Shown here one piece after another: positions 1 to 5,479 of a stretch of 5,676 nucleotides of DNA. Source of the stretch: Thermoplasmata archaeon (GTDB lineage Archaea > Thermoplasmatota > Thermoplasmata > Thermoplasmatales > Thermoplasmataceae); NCBI GenBank assembly GCA_021799315.1, contig JAJZAR010000093.1, positions 1-5,676 of the forward strand, in the 5' to 3' direction. A model generated the notes under the pieces. It was given only the letters and a program-made list of their open reading frames with translations, did no database searches and was not told the origin of the DNA. The translations under genes were made by a program, and so were the position numbers. Every line of letters starts with the position of its first letter. The first letter of the stretch is position 1.

Positions 1-401
1 CCATAACAGCGGCGGAGAACAGGATGGGAAAATTCCTACTTGTGTACATAGGCGATTACACTCCACTGGAATGCCTGTCCATATACCGCAATCGGGATAG
101 CATAGAGAAGGCATTCAGAACTCTGAAAACGGATCTGGACATATTCCCTCTGAGAAAGAGGAAAGAATCCACCATTCGTGGTAACATATTCGTGTTCTTC
201 CTCTCCCTGATCATAAGAAATGCCCTTATGAGGGGAATGATCTCGTCGGGCCTGATGAAGAGGTATTCCCTGGAGAGGATGATCCTGGAACTTGAGAAAC
301 TCCATGTGATAGAAGACCAGAATGGAAATCTCGTGGAACTTGAAAGAACGAAGAAGCAGAAAGAAATCCTTGAAGCCCTGGATAAGATATCGTGGTGGTA
401 A
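1..401 (+). CDS. IS4-superfamily (IS1634-like) transposase, C-terminal part; 5' end outside the window
   Basis: The reading frame is open through the left edge (ITAAENR precedes the first ATG at 24), so this is the tail of a longer transposase, not a 125-residue protein. Counting from the ATG at 24, residues 21-36 hold the IS4-family YREK signature with exact spacing: Y, two residues, R, three residues, E, six residues, K. The Glu is the third acidic residue of the DDE catalytic site. The stretch ending in FPLR, then E-TIRG-IFVFFLSLIIR, is typical of the C-terminal part of IS1634-type enzymes. The gene ends with a clean TAA and shows no frameshift, so the element could be intact, but the other catalytic Asp residues and the left end are not visible. 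The right terminal repeat should lie shortly after 401. The DNA here looks GC-richer than the gene that follows. Confidence 0.88.
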   Translation, partial: ITAAENRMGKFLLVYIGDYTPLECLSIYRNRDSIEKAFRTLKTDLDIFPLRKRKESTIRGNIFVFFLSLIIRNALMRGMISSGLMKRYSLERMILELEKLHVIEDQNGNLVELERTKKQKEILEALDKISWW

Positions 402-450
402 AACCCGGGGATTCAGGTAATAACAATGGCCGTAGATTCGCAGATTCTCT

Positions 451-458
451 TTTTTAAA
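451..458 (+). promoter_or_regulatory. TATA-box-like element placed for leaderless transcription from 480
   Basis: TTTTTAAA is centred about 25 bases before the ATG at 480, the usual distance from an archaeal TATA box to the transcription start. That would make the 480 start leaderless, a common arrangement in Thermoplasmatales. The box lies inside the extra N-terminal stretch of the longer reading frame beginning at 426, which argues against that longer start. AT-rich sequence makes chance matches common, so this is suggestive only. Confidence 0.4.
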
Positions 459-479
459 GTTAAAAGTAACATTAAAAGG

Positions 480-1085
480 ATGATTTTTTCGATTCCAAAT
501 GAAAAATTACCATTATCTTCTATGGTCGCAGGGATTTTAATCGGCGGACTAATCCTTTACGTTTATGGTTGCAAATTTGCTTTCCTTGTCATTGCACTTA
601 CAGCAATTATTATCCCCATTATTTTCCTCTATACTGGAATAAAAAAGAAGGAAACAAATCCCATGGATCATGCAAATGGGCACAGGTTCTCGGGGTTATG
701 GTGGTACAATTTCCTTTCTATAGTAATGCTTTCTGAAACTTCATACGGTCTCCTTTATCTTATGGCGTTAAAAAGAGCCCATAACTTGGAAATGCGGGTG
801 GAAAATAACAATGAATTTGTGTTTTTCTGGCTCCTCCTTACAACTACAATAGCAGCTATAATGGTATTTAACATTTCCATTCTAAAAATTGGAGTTTATT
901 CTTTCCCCATAACGGCATTATTTTGGGCCATAATAGGGAGCCATACTGGTAGATTTATTTCCACAAAAGTGAAATTAACATTAAATACATCATCCTTTGA
1001 TCTTATATATTTTACCACACTTTTCATTCTTGGTATCGCTGGTGTGTATACTGTACTCATAAACCATACCGTATTTTTCAGCTAA
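480..1085 (+). CDS. Multi-pass membrane protein of unknown family
   Basis: I do not recognise this family. From the ATG at 480 the protein has 201 residues and about six hydrophobic segments, near residues 13-32, 34-52, 75-95, 112-132, 136-157 and 174-195. A basic loop (KKKE) and a short polar loop with HANGHR separate the second and third helices. No enzymatic motif is visible; the few histidines in that loop and one Cys near the first helix are the only candidate metal ligands. An in-frame ATG at 426 would add 18 residues, but it lies only 25 bases after the transposase stop with a weak AGGT upstream, while the ATG at 480 has a TATA-like box 25 bases before it. The gene looks AT-richer than the preceding IS. 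Its position next to the IS end means the original promoter or N-terminus may have been altered by insertion. Confidence 0.7.
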   Translation: MIFSIPNEKLPLSSMVAGILIGGLILYVYGCKFAFLVIALTAIIIPIIFLYTGIKKKETNPMDHANGHRFSGLWWYNFLSIVMLSETSYGLLYLMALKRAHNLEMRVENNNEFVFFWLLLTTTIAAIMVFNISILKIGVYSFPITALFWAIIGSHTGRFISTKVKLTLNTSSFDLIYFTTLFILGIAGVYTVLINHTVFFS

Positions 1086-1102
1086 GCTGGTTGTGGAAAC
1101 TT

Positions 1103-1118
1103 GTAAACAAAAGTTTAC
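1103..1118. promoter_or_regulatory. Perfect inverted repeat, candidate operator upstream of the zinc-finger/MerB-like pair
   Basis: GTAAAC and GTTTAC are perfect reverse complements separated by AAAA. They lie 45 bases before the zinc-finger ATG and 17 bases after the stop of the preceding gene. Two half-sites whose centres are 10 bases apart suit a dimeric DNA-binding protein on one face of the helix. A candidate TATA-like stretch (CTTATTAC, 1126-1133) follows at once, so a bound repressor could block the promoter. As RNA it would give only a weak 6-bp A/U-rich hairpin, not directly followed by a T-run, so a terminator is less likely. Confidence 0.4.
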
Positions 1119-1137
1119 GTATGCACTTATTACTGAG

Positions 1138-1144
1138 TTTTTTT
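1138..1144 (+). terminator. T7 run, possible archaeal terminator of the preceding membrane-protein gene
   Basis: Seven T residues lie 53 bases after the stop at 1085 and 18 bases before the next ATG. Archaeal RNA polymerase stops at such T-runs without needing a hairpin. The run merges with TATATTA, so it could instead be part of the promoter of the zinc-finger gene, although it sits too close to that ATG for standard TATA spacing. Confidence 0.3.
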
Positions 1145-1162
1145 ATATTACCTTCGGTGAAA

Positions 1163-1267
1163 ATGGCTGAGAAAAAATTGAGCTGTTGCGGTATAGAGTT
1201 CTCCAACAAAAAAGAACTCGATGCGCATATGGAAGAGCACCACAAATCTGGTCACAAACATATGTAG
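1163..1267 (+). CDS. Mini C2H2 zinc-finger protein, 34 residues
   Basis: A complete small gene with a good ribosome binding site, GGTGA at 1156-1160, two bases before the ATG. Measured from C9, the protein fits the second half of the classic C2H2 finger exactly: Cys, three residues, Phe13, five residues, Leu19, two residues, His22, three residues, His26. The first Cys is C8, directly beside C9 rather than two residues away, so the zinc knuckle is unusual. The tail is rich in His (H27, H31, H33). Such one-finger proteins are common in archaea and are thought to bind DNA, RNA or protein partners; none is proven here. The stop is 26 bases before the MerB-like gene, which has no well-placed promoter of its own, so the two are probably cotranscribed. 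That makes this protein a candidate regulator or metal-binding partner of the lyase. Confidence 0.8.
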   Translation: MAEKKLSCCGIEFSNKKELDAHMEEHHKSGHKHM

Positions 1268-1293
1268 TGGTGCAATATTTATGGGGTTAATAA

Positions 1294-1725
1294 ATGGATA
1301 GAGAAAGGAATGAAATATTGCAACGGATAGTTTCCCGTGAGAAAACCGATGTGTCTCTCATTAAGAAGGGAAACGATCCAATTTTTGTTCATTGTGCAAT
1401 GGATGCTGTAATGTATAAATTAATCTGCCCAGGAGAATATAAAATAAAGACATCGCATTTGAAGGTACCCATATACCTTGATGCTGATTCAGATATACTC
1501 TTTTCATACGTTGGTGCCGATGACATAGAAAAGTTAACTGCACAGACATCAGAATCAGACCCATCTCCGGTATGTTCATATCTCAGGGTGTTTGAAGGAA
1601 AAGAGGATTTCGAAGACTGGAAAAAGAATCTTCCAAAAACCGACCGCGATAAGATTCAGTGTATCTCATCATCTGAGGCTTTTGAATATGCCAAGGCTTT
1701 TCTCGATAACATCGAAACAAAATAG
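1294..1725 (+). CDS. MerB/alkylmercury lyase-family protein, catalytic domain only
   Basis: By family this enzyme would cleave the carbon-mercury bond of organomercurials in the cytoplasm. Compared from memory with E. coli plasmid MerB (212 residues), the key residues match. C34-A-M-D37 corresponds to the C96-A-L-D99 motif, and C94 (in PVCSYLRVF) to C159 in SFCCHVHFF; the Cys-Cys distance is 60 residues here against 63. The end also matches: EDFEDW for TAEDW, then SSEAFEYAKAF for SVHEAFGLGQEF. RE-T-V before the first Cys matches the last strand ahead of the MerB core. The N-terminal winged-helix domain of about 60 residues is absent, and His33 replaces the Trp before the first Cys. The structural C117 has no clear counterpart, although C45 lies nearby. 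GGGG at 1283-1286 precedes the ATG by seven bases. No merA or merR is in the window, so organomercurial activity is inference; another thiol or metal chemistry is possible. Confidence 0.75.
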   Translation: MDRERNEILQRIVSREKTDVSLIKKGNDPIFVHCAMDAVMYKLICPGEYKIKTSHLKVPIYLDADSDILFSYVGADDIEKLTAQTSESDPSPVCSYLRVFEGKEDFEDWKKNLPKTDRDKIQCISSSEAFEYAKAFLDNIETK

Positions 1726-1746
1726 ACAATAATATCCCATTGTGAG

Positions 1747-1754
1747 TTTTAAAT
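1747..1754 (+). promoter_or_regulatory. Candidate TATA box for the membrane protein starting at 1794
   Basis: TTTTAAAT lies 22 bases after the MerB-like stop. A transcription start about 25 bases from its centre (near 1775) would give a leader of about 20 bases carrying the purine-rich GGGCGG (1781-1786) as a ribosome binding site. A second A/T element, AAATTATA at 1769-1776, is about 21 bases before the ATG and could serve a leaderless transcript instead. The choice between them cannot be settled by reading. Confidence 0.3.
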
Positions 1755-1793
1755 GAACAAATAATAGAAAATTATAGAAAGGGCGGAAAAATA

Positions 1794-2507
1794 ATGCAAA
1801 CTGTATTAATTGATAATACTATTAGCTTCCCGATGGAAAACATCATTGCTGTTGTGCTAACAGAAATATTGATGATAGCTTTCATTTCGTATCTTATATT
1901 CTTTTCCCTTAAAAGAAGGAAGAAATTCACTTACCGTGACTTTTCCATTGCTGTAATAGCATTGTCAATGATGGCCAGTATGCTTGATTCAATAACATAT
2001 TACCTTGCATTTCCTGTAACTTTTCTCAATGCAGTCATAGCACTTAACATCTCTATGTTTGAGATGTCAGTAGCTGTAATTTATCTTCTCTGGCTTTCGT
2101 TTTCCAAAAAATTCATAGGATACAACAAGTCTGTATCAAACACCATAATATTTCTGATAGTTTTCAACGAAATTTCCATGGGTATTTTTCTTAGACTCAT
2201 AGGATTTGGATTCTATCCGACCTCATCCAACTATTCCCTCCTTTCAAATGTCCTTTCGGTGATTAGCTCAAGTCTGAATTCATACCTTTTCATAATACCT
2301 ATGGTAGTGGAAATGGCAGTGATCATTTCAATAACAGTTGAAAGTTCACTTAACAGACTTATTTCACTAAGTATAATGATACAGAGTATTTTCAGCCCTA
2401 CCTTTCTGGGAAATGAGAGTTTTGTTTTACCTGGAATCATTCTTGGAACTGGAAGCATGGTTGATCTGAGCCCCTTAATTTTGGACAGATATTCCGTCTT
2501 CCAGTGA
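1794..2507 (+). CDS. Multi-pass membrane protein of unknown family, C-terminus possibly altered by an IS
   Basis: I do not recognise this family. The 237 residues contain about six or seven hydrophobic segments, near 15-38, 49-71, 74-103, 117-138, 163-184, 189-206 and 211-230. A strongly basic loop, KRRKKF, after the first helix points to a cytoplasmic face there. Several acidic or polar residues sit inside helices (a Glu in the first, an Asp in the second, a Glu in the third, N-E in the fourth), as in proteins that conduct ions or bind metals, but there is no specific motif. The last 11 codons (PLILDRYSVFQ) overlap the 3' end of the minus-strand IS3-like reading frame, so the natural C-terminus may have been replaced or shortened. 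It lies 68 bases after the MerB-like gene on the same strand; readthrough from that unit is possible. Confidence 0.68.
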   Translation: MQTVLIDNTISFPMENIIAVVLTEILMIAFISYLIFFSLKRRKKFTYRDFSIAVIALSMMASMLDSITYYLAFPVTFLNAVIALNISMFEMSVAVIYLLWLSFSKKFIGYNKSVSNTIIFLIVFNEISMGIFLRLIGFGFYPTSSNYSLLSNVLSVISSSLNSYLFIIPMVVEMAVIISITVESSLNRLISLSIMIQSIFSPTFLGNESFVLPGIILGTGSMVDLSPLILDRYSVFQ

Positions 2508-2840
2508 GACATTTTCCTTCAACCTCCTCTTTTTCTCAATCCTGTTCTTCAACACTTTTTCCTCCCTCCTTTTTCTGTCTTCCAGGAATTTATCCCTGAA
2601 GCCATCTTCCTCACGCAGTCTCCTTTCAAATTCATCCGGCGCAAGATAGTCGATGGATGAATGCGGCCCTACGGTGTTGTAGTCTGTGAACGCATGTCCC
2701 ATCAGTTTCCTGACGTCATCAAACGTTTCAATATCCTCTTTGTCTTCAGGCGTATGTTCCTGTAAGTATTCTCCGACTTTATTCCGAGAAGGATGAAATT
2801 GACGTACATGTAATCGCCATGGGGATTTTCAGGAAAAGAC
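2475..2840 (-). pseudogene. IS3-like (rve/integrase-core) transposase, decayed C-terminal remnant with a frameshift
   Basis: The minus-strand frame ending at 2475 reads FTDYNTVGPHSSIDYLAPDEF, the standard C-terminal block of IS3/IS481-type integrase-core transposases (F-DYYN--RPH-SL-Y-TP-EF). A highly charged Lys/Arg/Glu tail follows. Upstream, the frame stays open only to a stop at 2829-2831, and its sequence before about 2770 is not transposase-like. The other frame, 2702-2881, reads PENPHGDYMYVNFILLGIKSE, which fits the GNPYDNA-ESFF-LK-E block containing the catalytic Glu. Joining the two near 2770 restores the expected order, so a frameshift lies there. At the catalytic position after YV the Glu is replaced by Asn. 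No upstream Asp blocks are recognisable. The element is therefore dead, and only its 3' part survives. Confidence 0.7.
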
Positions 2841-2961
2841 CCAAGAGAATTTTTTTGTGAAACATAAGTTTCATCCCAGCACTATCATTGAACCCTGTGT
2901 TATGGTAGGCCGGAAGAATCCTGCAACTAGGTATATGATCTACTAAATGCATCTGTATAGC
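2841..2961. other. Intergenic stretch without a recognisable gene
   Basis: No ribosome binding site with a sensible reading frame is seen on either strand. The minus-strand frames contain stops and no recognisable transposase blocks, so this may be worn-out IS3-like sequence or flanking DNA. It ends at the promoter of the large membrane-protein gene. Confidence 0.4.
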
Positions 2962-2970
2962 AAAATATTT
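2962..2970 (+). promoter_or_regulatory. Candidate TATA box and short leader for the large membrane protein
   Basis: AAAATATTT is centred at about 2966, giving an expected transcription start near 2991. The leader would then be about ten bases and would contain GGTGGG (2995-3000), one base before the ATG at 3002. This combination decides the start: the upstream in-frame TTG at 2969 overlaps the box, and the ATG at 2984 is too close to it. Confidence 0.45.
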
Positions 2971-3001
2971 GATTCAATTGGGAATGAACCGAAAGGTGGG
3001 A

Positions 3002-4522
3002 ATGCTCGATCAGCAGGAAAGAAGTGGAATCCTGAAATTCTCCTGGCAAACCGCTTTCCCTGTTTCGCTTTATGGATTCCTTTCAATCCTGTCACTCTTG
3101 CTGATGTATTTCCTTGGAATGCGCCAGGGTACAATATTTACAGATCCCATTCTTAATCCGATGCTCTACCAGCCATTTGTTGGAATCGCAGTAATAGTTT
3201 TGCTCTACATATTACTGGGCGGGTACCCCGCCATACAGATATATCTTGTTGGGACACTTATTGTGGCATATGCCTATATGGCGGTTGCTGTCCTCCCGGA
3301 TTTTAGCCTATTCATCTTTCCCCTGATCTCACTGGCCCTTTCGATTATGCTTGCCTTAAGGATAAACATGCCCCGGAAATCAAAGTTTTCTCGGGTTGCA
3401 ATGTTTGTGGCAGTAGCAATATTTATGCTGATTCTTGGTGGTGCACTTAGATTTTACAACAATCCTGCAGAGTTCACCATGGCATTCGGATCAATATACG
3501 ATGATGAGAATCCTCTGGGCGTTCCCTTCCTCTTCTATAATGGGATAGTCATATACAGCAGATTTCTTGTTGTTACGGTTAGCATCCCGATAATACTGAT
3601 GTTCACCGGTCTTGCAGCTGTACTGACCGAGAATTACCACCTCATTGTAAGATATGCTTCAACGAGGCGTATTGCCGGAATAGGAAAAAACTTCAACAGC
3701 GCCTTGACAGTTCTCAGCTGCCAGTGTGAAGGCATCACGGCATCGTTCCCATCCATAGTGGCAACGGTCCTGCTTTCTGCTGTTATTCCACTGATCTCTC
3801 TCAGCATAATTCTCGTCCTGATGACAAACCTGCTTCTCTCCAGATATTTCATGAAGGGTAGAAAAGTCAGAATCCTGGAGCGAATATGGGCCATGCCTTC
3901 AAGGGGCTACTTCACTGCCATAGTTGCCGTATTCCTCCCCCTGGAGATTCTCTTCATAGTCATGAGCGTTTATCTGGGGTATTTCAGGAACCTCACGGTC
4001 TTTTCTGCAATCAATATCTCCATGTTTGTGTATGGAATACTTTTCTATCATGCCGTGGCACGGATTCTTGGCTTCAGGATCAACATACCCGCATACCTTG
4101 AATATATCATAATCGTGGTATCAACGCTCCTGATGTTCATATGGTACATCCCTGCGCTAACCACGGATTCAGTTACAGTTGTGTCGTATTTTGTAATGAT
4201 GGGGTTCTCCTCATTGATTTCAGGTGCAATGGCCGGATTGCTCTTCCAGAATATCAGTGCAAGGCACAGACTGCTCTATTTCCAGTACCTGACAATGATG
4301 ATAAGCACCCTTGCCATTGTTGTTTTCTATATCAGTGTCATTGCCCTGCATGTCATATGGCCATACTTTGGAATGGCAGAGCAGATAGAGTTCTCCCTGG
4401 TTATCTGGGGCATCTCTCTTCCCTTTGTATGGCTTGGCACAAACATTTCACTAAACTCCGAATCCTCTGTGGCAGTGCCGGTGACACCATATATTGACAC
4501 GGGTATAAGGGAACCCATATAG
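3002..4522 (+). CDS. Large polytopic membrane protein with a CxC motif, unknown family
   Basis: I do not recognise the family. From the ATG at 3002 it has 506 residues and about 12-13 hydrophobic segments spread over its length. The longest polar region is around residues 150-180 (NNPAEF to DDENPLG), probably an external loop. The most distinctive element is S-C240-Q-C242-E-G-I-T, followed by ASFPSI at the start of a long helix, after a loop rich in Arg and Gly. A CxC-E motif at a membrane boundary could bind a soft metal or form a redox pair. The size and helix number resemble transporters or permease-like subunits, but no ATP-binding, symporter or oxidase signature is seen. The start is chosen from GGTGGG and a TATA-like box; an in-frame TTG at 2969 would add 11 residues. 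The gene looks intact and converges with the minus-strand gene ending at 4642. Confidence 0.8.
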   Translation: MLDQQERSGILKFSWQTAFPVSLYGFLSILSLLLMYFLGMRQGTIFTDPILNPMLYQPFVGIAVIVLLYILLGGYPAIQIYLVGTLIVAYAYMAVAVLPDFSLFIFPLISLALSIMLALRINMPRKSKFSRVAMFVAVAIFMLILGGALRFYNNPAEFTMAFGSIYDDENPLGVPFLFYNGIVIYSRFLVVTVSIPIILMFTGLAAVLTENYHLIVRYASTRRIAGIGKNFNSALTVLSCQCEGITASFPSIVATVLLSAVIPLISLSIILVLMTNLLLSRYFMKGRKVRILERIWAMPSRGYFTAIVAVFLPLEILFIVMSVYLGYFRNLTVFSAINISMFVYGILFYHAVARILGFRINIPAYLEYIIIVVSTLLMFIWYIPALTTDSVTVVSYFVMMGFSSLISGAMAGLLFQNISARHRLLYFQYLTMMISTLAIVVFYISVIALHVIWPYFGMAEQIEFSLVIWGISLPFVWLGTNISLNSESSVAVPVTPYIDTGIREPI

Positions 4523-4548
4523 CATTTGTCAGAACAATATAACTCTAC

Positions 4549-4553
4549 TTTTT
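4549..4553 (+). terminator. T-run after the large membrane-protein gene
   Basis: Five T residues, with a TTTCT context, lie 26 bases after the stop at 4522 in a 119-base gap between convergent genes. This is where an archaeal T-run terminator would be expected. The rest of the gap (4523-4641) holds no gene I can support. Confidence 0.3.
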
Positions 4554-4641
4554 CTATAGATAATATTCGCTCATGTGTCCTGCATTGCTCTATACTAGCG
4601 ATGTACAATGAGGCTCCTTAAGATAAGTACGGTTTCTTTGG

Positions 4642-5235
4642 TTACGTATTGGAATAAAACCTGTTATCCCTTTTGATCCTATTCCTTCTATGAAGCCATA
4701 TGAGGAATGTACCATTTAGGACATCGATGAGGTATGAAATCCTTCCAAGAAATATGTCAAAGGCAAGGGAAGTTGATGCTGAAACAAATATCGCTATTGC
4801 AAAATATATAATTGGAAAGGTACAACATGCCCCAGTAGTTAAGGTGGAGACGAGAAATGAGTATGAAAACTTCGCTACAACTGTTCTTCTGTTTTTTTTG
4901 TTCCAAGAGGCGAATATATCCCGCAGTGTAACGAAGAGAGCATAACTTAGATATAATGTGAAGAATAGAGGAAAAATTGGCAACGAGACGCCGAAATGGT
5001 AAGTGGGGAACCAATAAAGTCCAGAAAGATCAAGAAATAGATGAAAATTGTTTGTCCACACGGCGAAGATAAGTTTGTTTCCTACCCCCTTTCCTATCGC
5101 TCCATATAGACTTTCACCGTAATATTCAAAAAATCCTGCTGAGAAAGCATTCATAATCCAAAGTAAAGCCGAAATTAGCCCTGGCCACAGTATAATTTTT
5201 CTGCTTCTAGCATGAACTGAGATGTTTTTTAGCAT
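4642..5235 (-). CDS. Membrane protein with a CC motif at a helix start, unknown family
   Basis: From the ATG at 5235 the protein has 197 residues with about five hydrophobic segments, near 14-34, 55-75, 82-104, 127-153 and 158-182, and ends in a strongly basic tail (HRRNRIKR). Within the fourth segment is T-T-G-A-C137-C138-T-F-P-I-I, a vicinal Cys pair followed by Phe-Pro. Cys pairs at this kind of site occur in mercuric-ion transporters (MerT, MerF) and other metal-handling membrane proteins, but overall similarity is not evident. The start is chosen because GGTGA (minus strand of 5243-5247) precedes this ATG by seven bases. The longer frame from 5307 adds 24 residues that overlap IS630 remnant DNA and are unlikely to be real. 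The gene appears intact and converges with the large membrane protein. Confidence 0.72.
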   Translation of the reverse strand: MLKNISVHARSRKIILWPGLISALLWIMNAFSAGFFEYYGESLYGAIGKGVGNKLIFAVWTNNFHLFLDLSGLYWFPTYHFGVSLPIFPLFFTLYLSYALFVTLRDIFASWNKKNRRTVVAKFSYSFLVSTLTTGACCTFPIIYFAIAIFVSASTSLAFDIFLGRISYLIDVLNGTFLIWLHRRNRIKRDNRFYSNT

Positions 5236-5272
5236 TTTATTTTCACCCATTAAATTTGAAATGGTACCTGAA

Positions 5273-5479
5273 TCATAACATCCAATATATTGAGTTCCTT
5301 GTGACATGTTTCCCGAACGACCACATCCTTACTGTATTGGATGAAGTCTGTGGTGCAGCCTCATCAAAGAAACCTATTATGCTTTCTGATGGATCAACCG
5401 GACCTAGTTTTTTTAACTTTTCATCTGCATCATCCGGTTTCCTGTAGTCAATCTGGTATGGTTTTACATGATTTGCTTA
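5273..5479 (-). pseudogene. IS630-family transposase fragment, truncated at both ends
   Basis: The minus-strand frame between two stops encodes 67 residues with no start codon and a recognisable core. KPYQIDYRKPDDADEKL leads into IIGFFDEAAPQTSSNTVRMW and then SFGK, matching the IS630 pattern in which the first catalytic Asp lies in G-F-DE--PQ---NT-R-WSF-K. The expected continuation (KNTT, then the G-FY-INGNS block) and the second and third acidic blocks are missing. The helix-turn-helix N-terminus is also missing. The fragment abuts a truncated crotonase gene on its upstream side and the promoter region of the CC-motif membrane gene on its downstream side. It cannot encode an active enzyme. 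Confidence 0.75.
5284..5291 (-). promoter_or_regulatory. Candidate TATA box for the CC-motif membrane protein, inside IS630 remnant DNA
   Basis: AATATATT, palindromic and so readable on the minus strand, is centred about 52 bases before the ATG at 5235. A start about 25 bases downstream (near 5262) gives a leader of about 27 bases carrying the GGTGA site. The box lies within the last codons of the IS630 fragment, so the insertion may have supplied the promoter. Confidence 0.35.

Noticed and set aside
1103..1144. Hairpin terminator formed by the palindrome plus the T-run
   Set aside because: The T-run starts 19 bases after the palindrome, too far for an intrinsic bacterial-type terminator, and the 6-bp stem is weak; an operator fits better.
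2943..3156. Short frames around 2943-3156 on both strands
   Set aside because: They overlap the promoter and N-terminal coding part of the 3002-4522 gene and have no start signal or family similarity.
3886..4497. Cys- and His-rich plus-strand frames at 3886-4101 and 4141-4497
   Set aside because: They are out-of-frame shadows of the large membrane-protein gene; Cys and His richness is an effect of reading hydrophobic codons in another frame.
4327..4608. Minus-strand 93-residue frame with a CSDKC motif
   Set aside because: Most of it is antisense to the intact 3002-4522 gene; there is no ribosome binding site, and the Cys motif falls where the intergenic gap begins. It is best explained by chance.
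4700..5014. Frames at 4700-4945 (+) and 4757-5014 (-)
   Set aside because: Both overlap the CC-motif membrane-protein gene, which has a ribosome binding site and a coherent helix pattern; these are shadows.
4642..5235. Calling the CC-motif membrane protein a MerT/MerF mercury transporter
   Set aside because: Only a vicinal Cys pair followed by a Pro is shared; length, helix layout and the rest of the sequence do not match MerT or MerF, and the gene is about 3 kb from the MerB-like gene with IS debris between.
5256..5447. Plus-strand 63-residue frame
   Set aside because: It is antisense to the IS630 fragment, whose family motifs are clear on the minus strand.
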